A DNA stretch of 64,000 nucleotides from Micromonospora sp. WMMD1082 (GTDB lineage Bacteria > Actinomycetota > Actinomycetes > Mycobacteriales > Micromonosporaceae): NCBI RefSeq assembly GCF_029626175.1, contig NZ_JARUBM010000002.1, positions 5,535,001-5,599,000 of the forward strand, written 5' to 3'. Made by a program: the position numbers and the translations under genes. Of this stretch, positions 17,618 through 26,218 are shown piece after piece (positions within the stretch are counted from its first letter, which is position 1; each line of letters begins with the position of its first letter). The notes beneath the pieces are model-generated. The model ran no database searches. It saw only the letters and a list, made by a program, of their open reading frames with translations, and had not been told where the DNA came from.

Positions 17618-17639
17618 GCCGGCGGGCGCACCCGCCGGC
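17618..17639 (-). terminator. hairpin terminator ending the injection-system operon
   Basis: GCCGGCGGG-CGCA-CCCGCCGGC: a 9-bp perfect stem with a 4-nt loop. It lies 3 bp beyond the stop of the membrane-protein gene at 17643, before the DUF6412 start. It probably marks the 3' end of the long leftward transcript. Confidence 0.65.
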
Positions 17640-17642
17640 CGC

Positions 17643-18413
17643 TCAGCCGTGCGGGCCGGGCTCGGCGCGGAGGGCGGCGGTGGCCCGGACCGCCTTGACG
17701 ATCGCCGGGATCGCGCCGATCAGCAGCACCACGGCCCAGACGATCGCGACGACGGCGAAGACGAGGGCGCCCAGGTCGTCGAGGATGCTCACCAGGATCA
17801 CCGGCACCAGGTGGTGCAGGAATTCCAGCACCACCGTGCAGAGCAGGCTGGTCAGGATCAGCAGGACCAGGCCCTTGTTCTGGAGGAACTTCGGCTGGGC
17901 CAGGATCAGCAGCCCCGCCCAGGCGAGCTTGAGCAGCAGGACGAGGCCGAGCAGCACGGCGGCGTCGCCGACCGGGAAGAACCCCCACAGCGCCAGGTAC
18001 GCCAGGGTGCCGAACGGTGGGGCCAGGAAGAGCGAAACCATGATCATTAGCTCGATGAAGGCGAACACCAGCGCCAGGAACGCCACGATGATCAGGATGA
18101 TGGAGAAGACCAGGGTCGCGACGCCCTGGATCCGGCCGTGCAGCCGCTCGGGCAGCAGCAGACCCAGGCAGAACAGCCCGGTGGTCCAGAGCGCGACCGC
18201 GTCGATCAGAGCCAGGTAGCCGGTGCCGCGCCCGGACGGCTCGCTGACCCCGCTCACGTCGCCCACGTCCACGCCGAGATCGTCGGCGCTGCCGGTCAGC
18301 GCCGCGCCCGCGTCGCTCCCGCCCAGCAGCAGGCCGGCGCCGATCTCCACGCCGACCGCCAGCACCAGGGCGAGCATGGCCAGCAGCAGGAACGGCCTGC
18401 GCAACGCACCCAT
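17643..18413 (-). CDS. polytopic membrane protein, last gene of the CIS operon
   Basis: 256 residues. An N-terminal membrane segment (about 7-30), an acidic extracytoplasmic loop (DDLGVDVGDVSG), then about five more membrane segments. The protein ends in a short basic tail. No family was recognised. It begins 16 bp after the preceding gene, with GGGGAGG as ribosome site, and is followed by a hairpin, so it is most likely co-transcribed with the contractile-system genes. A membrane platform or anchor role is only a contextual possibility. Confidence 0.7.
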   Translation of the reverse strand: MGALRRPFLLLAMLALVLAVGVEIGAGLLLGGSDAGAALTGSADDLGVDVGDVSGVSEPSGRGTGYLALIDAVALWTTGLFCLGLLLPERLHGRIQGVATLVFSIILIIVAFLALVFAFIELMIMVSLFLAPPFGTLAYLALWGFFPVGDAAVLLGLVLLLKLAWAGLLILAQPKFLQNKGLVLLILTSLLCTVVLEFLHHLVPVILVSILDDLGALVFAVVAIVWAVVLLIGAIPAIVKAVRATAALRAEPGPHG

Positions 18414-18429
18414 CCCGAGCCTCCCCGCC

Positions 18430-18885
18430 TCAGTCCCGCGCCACCGTGACGAGGCAGCCGCCGGGGCAGCTCACCAGCACCGTGGTGGCCCGGTCGACGG
18501 CGACGCGGGCCACCGCGCCGGTGCCGTCGTCGGCCGGTGTCACCTCGTCGGTCACGGTGAAGTCGGCCTCGCCGGGCGCGGGCGCCCGCACGACGAACGC
18601 CGCCGGGCTGCGCAGGATCAGGACGCGCAGCCCACCCGGATCGGCCACCCGCAGCGCGCACCGGTCGGTGACGGCCAGCAACCCGGGCGCGTCGGCGCAG
18701 TCCGCCTCGACGGAGGCCGGATCGACCGCGCTCTGCCCCCCACCGACCCGGCCCAGCAGGTCGACCAGCGGGTTGCGGGCCGCCGGGTCGCCCCGGTCGT
18801 CGCGGCCCGCGCCCACCGCCACCACGAAGAGCACCACCAGCAGTACGCCCAGCGCGGCGAGGAGCGCCTTCTGCTGCGTGCTCAT
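18430..18885 (-). CDS. single-pass membrane protein of the CIS operon
   Basis: 151 residues. One N-terminal membrane helix (about 6-26, LLAALGVLLVVLFVVAV), then an ectodomain with three cysteines (CADAPGLLAVTDRCAL and SCPGGCLV region) and short beta strands. No known domain recognised. The ATG overlaps the previous stop (ATGA), so it is translationally coupled to the CBM-like membrane protein. It may partner that protein at the cell surface. Confidence 0.75.
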   Translation of the reverse strand: MSTQQKALLAALGVLLVVLFVVAVGAGRDDRGDPAARNPLVDLLGRVGGGQSAVDPASVEADCADAPGLLAVTDRCALRVADPGGLRVLILRSPAAFVVRAPAPGEADFTVTDEVTPADDGTGAVARVAVDRATTVLVSCPGGCLVTVARD

Positions 18886-19808
18886 CAGAGGCCGTCCGGC
18901 GTGACCTCGGTGAACCGGAGCGCGTCGATACCGGCGAAGTAGCGGTTGGTGCTCTGCGTCTTGCCGATCGCGACCAGGGTGATCTGGTGCGCCCCCGGGC
19001 CGAGCCGGATCCGACCCACGTCGACCCAGTCGGTGATCTGCACCTTCGGGGTGAAGCCGATGAACGGGTCGCCGACCTGCCGGCCGTCGATCAGGAACAC
19101 CGTGTTGGCGTAGTCGAACGAGGTGGTCCGGACGGCGGAGAAGCGCCAGGTCGCCTCGGCGGGCAGGTCCACCGTCACGGTCACCCGGTCGTTGACCGCG
19201 CGGCCCATGAAGAACAGCTGGGCGTCCTGCGACCAGGTCACCTCGCAGCAGTTCTGCTGCACGGCCACGGTCGCCGCGGAGCCCGACGGCGAGTCGACCC
19301 GCGCCCCGGCCACCAGCGTCTCCGCCTCGATGGTCACCACCCGCAGTTCCGGCGGCGGCTCCTCCTCGCGGGTCACCAGGAACACCACCACCGCCGAGAC
19401 CACCAGCACCAAGGCCGCCGCGGCCGCGGCGATCCACCGCCAGGGCGTACGCTTCGGCGGCGGCACCGCGTGCACCTCGTAGGTGACCCGGCCGCTGGAG
19501 CGGGAACTCTCCTCCGGCGCGGTGTTCGCCGAGTACGCGAACCCGGTCATGTCGTAGCGCCGGGGCGGCGTTCCGGGCGGCACGGCGAGGCGGACCAGGA
19601 ACGACACCGAGCCCTGACCGGGCACCACCCGCTGCGGCTCGGTGACGGTGAACCACGACCGTTGCGTGCCCTCACCGGGTGCCACGTCGAACACCACGGT
19701 GTCCGGCGCGACGCCCGGGTTGGAGACGGTGAAGGTCAGCTCACCGGCGTTGCGGCCGTCCAGGGTGAACTGTTCGGCGGCGGCGACGACGGTCCATTCG
19801 GTGGTCAT
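18885..19808 (-). CDS. membrane protein with N-terminal Ig-like and C-terminal carbohydrate-binding-like domains
   Basis: 307 residues. Residues 1-110 look like an Ig/CARDB-type beta domain ([17 protein letters not shown]). A single membrane helix follows (about 124-145, [20 protein letters not shown]) after the basic PPKRTPWR. The C-terminal part begins [18 protein letters not shown] and ends [14 protein letters not shown], a pattern of CBM6/CBM35-type jelly rolls, with two adjacent cysteines (QQNCCEV). With positive charge before the helix, the Ig domain is predicted inside and the sugar-binding domain outside. It could anchor the contractile particle to membrane and wall. It overlaps the tail protein I gene by 4 bp. 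Role inferred. Confidence 0.72.
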   Translation of the reverse strand: MTTEWTVVAAAEQFTLDGRNAGELTFTVSNPGVAPDTVVFDVAPGEGTQRSWFTVTEPQRVVPGQGSVSFLVRLAVPPGTPPRRYDMTGFAYSANTAPEESSRSSGRVTYEVHAVPPPKRTPWRWIAAAAAALVLVVSAVVVFLVTREEEPPPELRVVTIEAETLVAGARVDSPSGSAATVAVQQNCCEVTWSQDAQLFFMGRAVNDRVTVTVDLPAEATWRFSAVRTTSFDYANTVFLIDGRQVGDPFIGFTPKVQITDWVDVGRIRLGPGAHQITLVAIGKTQSTNRYFAGIDALRFTEVTPDGL

Positions 19809-20401
19809 GACGGCTCCTCGGGAGCGGGAACGGGGGAGGCGGGGCCCACGGGGGAGGACGGGACGCTGGCCCGGCCGACCGCGCGCTCCGGTGGCGAATC
19901 CTCGATGGTGATCTCGGCGGTGACGGCGGCCGGCTTCTCCGCCTCGACGATGCGGCCGACCAGGGCCAGCTGGTCGGCGGCTGCCTCGGGCACCCGGACG
20001 ACCACGTGGAAGGGCCGCCCGACCGGTTCGTCGAGGACGAAGCCGGTGACCCCGGTGGCCAGTTCCAGGGCGGTGCGCAGCCCGTACGGGGTGCCCCGCC
20101 ACGTCGCCAGCAGCGCACCGTGGGCGACCAGGTCGCGCAGCCGGCTCGGCGGCAGCGGCAGGGGTGCCTCCCGGCGGGGCGCGGCGACCAGGTGTTCCAT
20201 CGCCACCCACCGGGCCAGGTACGCCACCATGGGGCCGGGTGCCTGGTACGGCGCGAACAGCGCGTCGACCTCGGCCAGCACCGCCTCGTCCGGCGCGTGC
20301 AACGCCTCCATCACGTCCAGCAGCGCCCACAGCACGCTGCCCGGCACACAGGCCCGCTGGTAGGCCGCGGGCAGCAGCCGCTCAATGGCCGCTCGACGCA
20401 T
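19805..20401 (-). CDS. phage tail protein I-like baseplate wedge protein
   Basis: 198 residues. The N-terminus [10 protein letters not shown], then [29 protein letters not shown], and [22 protein letters not shown] match phage P2 gpI / Afp12-like tail proteins, which link baseplate J to the rest of the wedge. The last ~35 residues are Pro/Ser-rich and disordered. ATG start; the gene overlaps the 3' end of baseplate J by 20 bp. Confidence 0.82.
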   Translation of the reverse strand: MRRAAIERLLPAAYQRACVPGSVLWALLDVMEALHAPDEAVLAEVDALFAPYQAPGPMVAYLARWVAMEHLVAAPRREAPLPLPPSRLRDLVAHGALLATWRGTPYGLRTALELATGVTGFVLDEPVGRPFHVVVRVPEAAADQLALVGRIVEAEKPAAVTAEITIEDSPPERAVGRASVPSSPVGPASPVPAPEEPS

Positions 20402-23030
20402 CCTGCCGCACCACCTCGATGTCGTGCTCGCCGGAGCAGAGCAGCCAGGTGTCGGGAACGGTCACCACGTCGGCGGTGGCCTGGTTGGCGCTGGCCGACC
20501 AGTCCACCGCGTCGCCGCTGCGGTACACGCCGCGTTCGCCGCCGGCCAGCACCAGGCGCTCCGCTCCGGTGGTGGCGGCGACCGTGTCCACCGGCACGAA
20601 CCGGGTCCGGTCGCGCAGCGGCAGCCCGCAGTTGACCATCACCGGCGCCCACTGCGGCTGCGCGGCGAGGGTGTCCAGCCGCAGCACCCCGCCGCTCTGC
20701 GTCGCGGCCAGTGCCAGCGTGCCGCTGAACGCGAGGTCCCGGCAGGTGCCGCCGACCCACCCCGCCTGCACCGCCTGCCACTTCACGTCGGACTCGAACA
20801 GCCGGGCCCGGAAGCAGCCCTGCCCGGGCTTCTTCGGGTCCGGTTCCCCGGCGCCGCTCCAGAGCAGGGTGGCCGGGCCGTCGTACTGCACGGTGAGGAT
20901 CCGGTTGTCGACGTTGGCCAGGCCGACGTGGGTGAAACTGCCGGGGCGGCCGGCGTTGCCGGACAGGTACACCCCGAAACCGGCCTGGGCCGCCACCGCC
21001 ACCCCGGGTGCGCCGCGCTCCGAGACGAACGCCCGCACCGCGTAGAAACCCCGGTCGGCGTCGGCCGGGTCGACCAGGATCTGCAACGGCACCGCGCCGG
21101 GCAGCAGGGAGACCTCGTACAGGCCGGTGTCGGTGGCGACCAGTAGCGCCCCCGCGCCGTCCCGGTCGATCCACGCCAGGTCGCCGATGCGCGAGTCCAG
21201 GTCGGCCAGTACCGACCAGGTCTCGCCCAGGTCGGTGCTCAGGTGCACCCGGGAGCCGCCACCGGCGCGTACGGTGGCCACCGCCACCGAACCGGGCCGG
21301 GGCACGATGCCCGGCCTGACCGGGGCGGGCGCGGGCACCACCCGCTGCACGGTCTCCCCGTCGAACCACCCCGCCGGCTCCCAACCCGCCCCCGCGTTGG
21401 TGGACCGGAACAGCACGCCACCGCTGCCGGCGTACCAGGTACGCGGTTGGTACTCGTCGGCGGCGAGGGTCCGCACCTGGACGTCCGGCGCCTCGTCGAC
21501 CTCGAAGCGCACCGACTCGACGTAGCGCACCCCCGGTTCGGCGTGCTCCAGCAGCCGGTACACGTTGGACGCCCGCAGCGGCTCGCCGAAGGCCCAGCCG
21601 GCCGGGTTGAGCGGGGTGGGCAGCGGGCTGAGCGTCTGGTGCAGCCGGTCGTGGATGCGCCGGCGTACCGCGTCGACGTCCTCCTCGCGGCGGACCACCA
21701 CCCGGGCGCGGATCGACACCGCCTTGTACCGTGCCCAGGAGGCCCGGCAGGTGGCGCCCAGCGAGCGGCGGCGTTCCAGGTCCGCCTCGACGCGCAGCCG
21801 GGCCTCCTCCACCTCGTGCTGGCGCAGCACCTCCACCGGCAGCCGGCCGCCGGGCCGCGCGTCGGCCGGCACGTGCGGCACCAGCACCACCTCCACCTCG
21901 CCGGGGCGGGCGAAGCTGTAGACGGCGGCCCGGGTGAACGCGCGGGCCCTGCGCACCCCGCCGGAGGCGGTGGCCAGCACCTCGAAGTCCCGGGCGGTCA
22001 CCGCGCGCTGCTGGCCGAAGAACGCGTACGGCCCGCGGAGCAGCACCGACTCCATGCTCTCCATCTCGCGCCCGCCGGCCGCCGGCAGCGGGTTGACCAC
22101 CTTCACCCCCGGCAGTGGGTCACGCAGGCTGGTCAGGGCGCCGGCGGTCACGTTGCCGGCCGGTCCGCCACCCGCGCGGTACCAGAGCCGCACCTGCCGC
22201 CCGGCCGGCGGCACCGCCGCGACCGGACCGTCGGCTGCCCTGCCGTCGGCTGCCACGCCGTCGGGTGCCGTGCCGTCGGGCGCCACGTCGTCGGCTGCCC
22301 TGCCGTCGGGTGCCCGCAGGTCCAGCGCCGGGGCGAAGGTCACCGTCCCCGAGCAGCGGTCCACCAGGTACGCCTTGTCCTGCGGGCCGAGGCCGGCGAA
22401 GCTGTCCACCGGGTGCCAGATCTCGAAGGTGCGCCCGTCGTGTTCCCGGGCCGCCGTGCCCAGCTCCACCGATCCGGCCGGCACCTCGACCCCGAGCAGC
22501 AGGTCCAGCGGCTCGGCGGTACGCGCCAGCGGCGCCCGCGCGGCGCGCAGCACCTGCCCCGGTGCGCCGGTGCCGACGCCGAGCAGTTCCGCCTCGACCG
22601 GCTCGCAGTGGTGCATCCGGACGGTCACCTCGCGCTGCCCGGCGGGCAGCAGCGCCGGCTCGCAGGTGACGAAGACGACCGGCCGCGGGTCGGCGCCCCG
22701 GGCCGCGGCGACCCGGGTGCCGGCCGGGATCCGCAGCGGGGCGTCGTCGGTGCCGGTGCGGGTGAACCGGACGTCCGCCCAGGCCGCCGTCGGTGGGTGC
22801 CGGCTCACCCCGAGCAGGTTGAGGAAGGAGACGTACGCCTTCTCCGGTACCTGGTTCAGTCGGTAGATCATCACCTCGGTGAGGTGGGCGAACGCCTCCA
22901 GCAGCGCGACGCCGGGATCGTGCGCGGACAGGTCGGTCCAGCCCGGGCAGGACTGCCGGATCCGGTCCCGGGCCTCGGTGACGAGGTCGAGGAAGGTCCG
23001 ATCGTCCAGGTGCGGCACGGGCAGCGTCAT
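20382..23030 (-). CDS. baseplate assembly protein J fused to a BNR-type beta-propeller
   Basis: 882 residues, much longer than plain gpJ. Residues 1 to ~530 are the baseplate J domain: LDDRTFLDLVTEARDRIRQ, DPGVALLEAFAHLTEVMIYR, then AVTARDFEVLATASGGVRRA and a C-terminal wedge domain with ALRVRVVVRREE-like strands. Residues ~540-882 carry at least three Asp-box-like turns (STNAGAGW, STDLGETW, RSGDAVDW) and repeated GxxVxVAT strands, i.e. a sialidase/Vps10-type propeller. A 5-residue repeat region lies near residue 240-265. ATG start overlaps the gp25 stop (ATGA). The J part assembles the wedge around the spike; the propeller may be a binding or structural addition. Confidence 0.88.
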   Translation of the reverse strand: MTLPVPHLDDRTFLDLVTEARDRIRQSCPGWTDLSAHDPGVALLEAFAHLTEVMIYRLNQVPEKAYVSFLNLLGVSRHPPTAAWADVRFTRTGTDDAPLRIPAGTRVAAARGADPRPVVFVTCEPALLPAGQREVTVRMHHCEPVEAELLGVGTGAPGQVLRAARAPLARTAEPLDLLLGVEVPAGSVELGTAAREHDGRTFEIWHPVDSFAGLGPQDKAYLVDRCSGTVTFAPALDLRAPDGRAADDVAPDGTAPDGVAADGRAADGPVAAVPPAGRQVRLWYRAGGGPAGNVTAGALTSLRDPLPGVKVVNPLPAAGGREMESMESVLLRGPYAFFGQQRAVTARDFEVLATASGGVRRARAFTRAAVYSFARPGEVEVVLVPHVPADARPGGRLPVEVLRQHEVEEARLRVEADLERRRSLGATCRASWARYKAVSIRARVVVRREEDVDAVRRRIHDRLHQTLSPLPTPLNPAGWAFGEPLRASNVYRLLEHAEPGVRYVESVRFEVDEAPDVQVRTLAADEYQPRTWYAGSGGVLFRSTNAGAGWEPAGWFDGETVQRVVPAPAPVRPGIVPRPGSVAVATVRAGGGSRVHLSTDLGETWSVLADLDSRIGDLAWIDRDGAGALLVATDTGLYEVSLLPGAVPLQILVDPADADRGFYAVRAFVSERGAPGVAVAAQAGFGVYLSGNAGRPGSFTHVGLANVDNRILTVQYDGPATLLWSGAGEPDPKKPGQGCFRARLFESDVKWQAVQAGWVGGTCRDLAFSGTLALAATQSGGVLRLDTLAAQPQWAPVMVNCGLPLRDRTRFVPVDTVAATTGAERLVLAGGERGVYRSGDAVDWSASANQATADVVTVPDTWLLCSGEHDIEVVRQDASSGH
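22231..22316. repeat. 15-bp tandem repeat inside the baseplate J gene
   Basis: Five and a partial copy of a 15-bp unit (consensus TCGGNTGCCNTGCCG) in frame. On the coding strand they give a five-residue repeat of the form (A/P)DG(x)A, an acidic flexible insert within the J domain. Copy number is likely to vary between strains. Confidence 0.8.
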
Positions 23031-23494
23031 CGCGCCTCCTCTGCGTCGGCGCCGGGATCGGGCATGGGCCCGGCGGGCGGCTCGTCGTCGGCGGGCAGCA
23101 GGTCGACGGAGAAGACCAGCTGCCCGGGGGTGAGACTGGCCCGGATCCGGTAGTCCAGCCGGATCACCAGGCGCCACGGGTCGTCCGGGTCCGGCCCGGC
23201 ATCGACGTCCAGCACGTCGATGCGCGGCTCCCAGCGGGCGATGGCCGCGCGTACGTAGTGGATGGCCAGCCCGGCGGTGGTGTCGTCGTTCGGGGCGAAG
23301 ACCAGCCGGTGCAGGCGCGAGCCGTACCCGGGACGCATCAGCCGCTCGCCGGGGGTGGTGGACAGCAGCAGGAACAGCGCCTGGCGTACGGTCTCGTCGC
23401 CGTCGGTCATGGCCAGCCCGCCGGCCGCCGTCAACCCCAGCCCGCTGCCCCGGCTCGGGTCGAAGCCGGCACCGACGAACCGGATCGCCCTCAC
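23027..23494 (-). CDS. GPW/gp25-family baseplate protein
   Basis: 155 residues from a GTG overlapping the upstream stop (GTGA). Core motif order: RQALFLLLSTTPGERLMRPGYG, AIHYVRAAIARWEPRIDVL, and the C-terminal strand SLTPGQLVFSVDL. gp25-like proteins start the sheath at the baseplate and contact the J-type wedge. The C-terminus is acidic and Pro-rich. Preceding sequence upstream in the same frame is shadow of the next gene. Confidence 0.9.
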   Translation of the reverse strand: MRAIRFVGAGFDPSRGSGLGLTAAGGLAMTDGDETVRQALFLLLSTTPGERLMRPGYGSRLHRLVFAPNDDTTAGLAIHYVRAAIARWEPRIDVLDVDAGPDPDDPWRLVIRLDYRIRASLTPGQLVFSVDLLPADDEPPAGPMPDPGADAEEAR

Positions 23495-23829
23495 CGGTCG
23501 GCCCCCACGAAGCGCTGCCGTGGGTCGCGCACCCGGTAGGTGAACTGGCCGGGTGGGCTGCCGTTGGTGAACCCCGACAGGTGGGACAGCACGATCCGTC
23601 GACCCCCGACGCGCACCCAGTCGCTGTAGCCGGCCCGCACCGGCTCGGTACCGGTGCACGGCTTGACCGTGGCGCCGTAGTTCGGGCAGGCGACGATCTC
23701 GCGGCCCTTCGGGTCGTCGGCCACCAGCACCGGCACGCCGGCCACGGTGACCCACTCCTGTGACGCCCGGTTGCGCACCCGGCCGTCGTGACTGCACCTG
23801 ATCACCGAGTCACGGTGGATCCAGCGCAT
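23491..23829 (-). CDS. PAAR-like spike-tip protein
   Basis: 112 residues. Contains IRCSHDGRVRN and IVACPNYGATVKPC, with cysteines and a histidine spaced as in PAAR-like (DUF4280-type) tips, where they could bind a metal. It lies between the VgrG-like spike and gp25, the expected place for a tip protein in contractile injection loci. ATG overlaps the previous stop by ATGA. It would cap the spike and could carry effectors. Assignment relies on pattern and position. Confidence 0.65.
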   Translation of the reverse strand: MRWIHRDSVIRCSHDGRVRNRASQEWVTVAGVPVLVADDPKGREIVACPNYGATVKPCTGTEPVRAGYSDWVRVGGRRIVLSHLSGFTNGSPPGQFTYRVRDPRQRFVGADR

Positions 23830-25424
23830 CAGCCGCCTCCTTCGTGATGGGCACGGGCGAGGACGCGAGCCCGCTCGGCGGCGGTCTCGGGATCCTCGAC
23901 GGTCTCGGCGTGCAGGAAGTCGACGCTGCGGGCGCGGACGACCATGGCCCGGCCCGGTGCGGAGAGCACCAGATCGGTGGCGGCGTGCAGGGTCGCCAGC
24001 TGCGGGGTCAGCTCCAGCCAACTGCCGGCGTCGGTGCTCAGCCGCAGGCTGCCCGCCACGTCGTCGACCACCACCTGCTGACCGCCGGCGGTCCGCAGCG
24101 ACCAGCGCCGGGCCCGCCCGTCGTCCACCCCGCTGTCGTACGGCTCGACGGCGCCGAAGAGCGAGCCGAGCACGACACCGGAGGCCGGTTCGCCGCCGGG
24201 CAACGCCACCAGCACGCTGTCCTGCGGATCGGGGAGCGCCACCAGGCCCTTGCCCCGCCCCGCTCCCGGGCACAGCACCGCCAGCCAACCGGCGTCCGCC
24301 CCGCCGTACGCGGGCAACTCCACCCGCACCCGGCCCAGCCCGTCGGGGTCGGTGACGTCGGTGACCGTGCCGAGGGTGACCACCGCCGCGGCGGGTGGCC
24401 CGGCGGGCGGTGCCGGTGGCGGTGCGGTGGAGAAGCGGCTCAGGTGGCCGTTCGCGTCGACGGTGTGCACCACCTCGGTCAGCACGTACGTGCCGGCCAC
24501 CGCCTCGGCGACACCGGTCAGGCGTACCCGACGGCCGGGCCGCAGCGCGGGATCGCCCTCGGCCGTCCCCTCGGCGGTGACCAGGGCGGCGGCCCGGGCG
24601 TCGAGCCGGGCCTGGGCCAGCGCGGCGATCTCGTCGTCGCTGCGCCCCGGCTGGTCCAGGGCGGTACGGGTGCCGTCCGCGCCGACGTCGGCCGGATCCG
24701 GGTCCACCGCGGTACGCCGCCCGCAGCGGGGCGTGCCGGCGCGCTGGACGATCGGTTCGGCCCGCTGCGGGTGCCAGCCCAGCGCCGCGCTCTCCCCGGC
24801 GGCGGTGTCGGCGTTGACCGACAGGCGCAGCCCGTGCACGTCGCGGCCCAGTTCCAGGGGGATCGCCTCGCCGTGTCCCTGCAGGGTGACCAGGCGCAGC
24901 ACGTCACCGTCGACGCTCAGGTGCAGCCCGGCCCGCCCGGCCACCTCCAGCAGCAGGTCCAGGTCGCTGGGGCGGTGGTGCGGCAGCCGGTCCAGCTGCG
25001 GCCCGTCGACCTCCGCGTCAACCCGCAAGCCGAGGTCGGCGCAGAGTTCCGCGGCCAGCCCGGCGGCGGTCACCGACTCGAAGACCCGTAGTCGCTGCCG
25101 CTTGCGCAGCCGGTGCAGCACGTCGTACGCCCGCACCCGCACGATGGCGGGGCCGTCGGCGGCGTACTCGACCTCGACGGCGGTGACCTCGCCGGTGAAC
25201 AGCGCCTCCGGGTGCCCGTCGAGACGCACGTCCAGGCTCGCGCCGACGCGCACCGGCCCGGTCAGCGCGGCGGTGCCGGGGCGGGCGTCCAGCGCCACCT
25301 CGCACTGGGTGGGCCGGTCCAGTCGGGCGGCCACCCGCACCGACGTGACCCGGCCGTGCACCGCGTCGGGCAGCGCTGCCCCGTCGAGCAGCACGGTCAG
25401 CGCCCGGGGCGCGGCGCCGGTCAC
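23829..25424 (-). CDS. VgrG-like central spike protein (gpD/gpV-type fusion)
   Basis: 531 residues; GTG start overlapping the previous stop. Residues 1-~330 resemble gp27/phage protein D hub domains (PVRVGASLDVRLDG, ALFTGEVTAVEVEY, SDLDLLLEVAGRAGLHL, PGRRVRLTGVAEAVAGTYVL). From about 350 an OB-fold gpV/gp5-type domain begins (LGTVTDVTDPDGLGRVRVEL, WLAVLCPGAGRGKG, VLVALPGGEPASGVVLGSL) and ends in short beta-helix-like strands. It forms the trimeric hub and needle. The last ~30 residues are charged and helical. Confidence 0.9.
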   Translation of the reverse strand: MTGAAPRALTVLLDGAALPDAVHGRVTSVRVAARLDRPTQCEVALDARPGTAALTGPVRVGASLDVRLDGHPEALFTGEVTAVEVEYAADGPAIVRVRAYDVLHRLRKRQRLRVFESVTAAGLAAELCADLGLRVDAEVDGPQLDRLPHHRPSDLDLLLEVAGRAGLHLSVDGDVLRLVTLQGHGEAIPLELGRDVHGLRLSVNADTAAGESAALGWHPQRAEPIVQRAGTPRCGRRTAVDPDPADVGADGTRTALDQPGRSDDEIAALAQARLDARAAALVTAEGTAEGDPALRPGRRVRLTGVAEAVAGTYVLTEVVHTVDANGHLSRFSTAPPPAPPAGPPAAAVVTLGTVTDVTDPDGLGRVRVELPAYGGADAGWLAVLCPGAGRGKGLVALPDPQDSVLVALPGGEPASGVVLGSLFGAVEPYDSGVDDGRARRWSLRTAGGQQVVVDDVAGSLRLSTDAGSWLELTPQLATLHAATDLVLSAPGRAMVVRARSVDFLHAETVEDPETAAERARVLARAHHEGGG

Positions 25425-26218
25425 GATCCGCTCCCGCCGCTGGCGGGTCCGGAGGACGGCAGCACGACCGGAGCGGTGCCCGATGGCGGTGGCACGGCCA
25501 GGCCGGTGCCGGGCAGCGGTGGCACGGCCAGGGCGGTGCCGGCGGGCACGGCGAGCGGGTCGGTGATCCGGTTGTGCTCGGCCAGCAGCCGCCAGCGCAG
25601 CGGCGAGCCGAGCGCGTCGTGGGCGAGCAGATCGAAGCGTACGCCCGAGGAGTCGGCGGCGGCGCCGTCGCCGGCGGCGACCACGGCCGTGCCGGGCGCG
25701 ACGGCCGGGGTCTGCGCGACGGAGAGTTCCTCGGCGAATCCCTCCTGGGCGCGGCCGGCATCCTCCGCCACCCGGACCAGTTTGAGCCGCAGCCACGAGC
25801 GGCGCGGTGAACCGGTGGCGGTGAAGGCGTCGAAGCGTTCCGCGACGGCCACGATCACGCCGGGCACGTTCCAGGTCTTGCCCCAGACCAACCGCACCAG
25901 CGGCGGCCGCAGCCAGCCGTGCTCGACCGCGGAGTTCTCCGCCAGCATCCACAGTGGACGCGTCAGTGCCCGCACGTCGGCGGGGCGGACCTGGCCCTCG
26001 GCGAAGTCGGTGTCGAAGAGCAGGTCGAGCACCAGTTCGGTACGCCCGCCGCCGGTGAAGACCAGCGGGTCGTCGGCCAGCCCGGCACCGGTGAGCTGGC
26101 TGCCGGCGCTGCCCCGATGCCGGACCCCGGCGAGGCGGGTCACCTGGACGGTCTCCGGGTTGAGCAGGCAGTCGATCCGCTCGCCGGTGGTGTCGATGAG
26201 GAAGGCGACGCGTTCCAT
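25421..26218 (-). CDS. CIS tube-terminal adaptor protein (Afp7/LysM-type)
   Basis: 265 residues. Motifs ERVAFLIDTTGERIDCLLNPE, LVLDLLFDTDFAEG and PPLVRLVWGKTWNVPGVIV match the conserved protein that joins the tube to the hub in extracellular contractile systems. A degenerate LysM-like end follows (LRWRLLAEHNRITDPLAVPAGT). The last 40 residues are three Pro/Val-rich repeats (GTALAVPPLP, GTGLAVPPPS, GTAPVVLPSS). ATGA overlap with the preceding gene. Confidence 0.85.
   Translation of the reverse strand: MERVAFLIDTTGERIDCLLNPETVQVTRLAGVRHRGSAGSQLTGAGLADDPLVFTGGGRTELVLDLLFDTDFAEGQVRPADVRALTRPLWMLAENSAVEHGWLRPPLVRLVWGKTWNVPGVIVAVAERFDAFTATGSPRRSWLRLKLVRVAEDAGRAQEGFAEELSVAQTPAVAPGTAVVAAGDGAAADSSGVRFDLLAHDALGSPLRWRLLAEHNRITDPLAVPAGTALAVPPLPGTGLAVPPPSGTAPVVLPSSGPASGGSGS

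Noticed and set aside
22231..22316. CRISPR-like array
   Set aside because: Units are 15 bp with no unique spacers and stay in frame within a gene.
21243..23153. 636-codon plus-strand frame over baseplate J
   Set aside because: Antisense to baseplate J and gp25; low-complexity His/Gly/Arg sequence.
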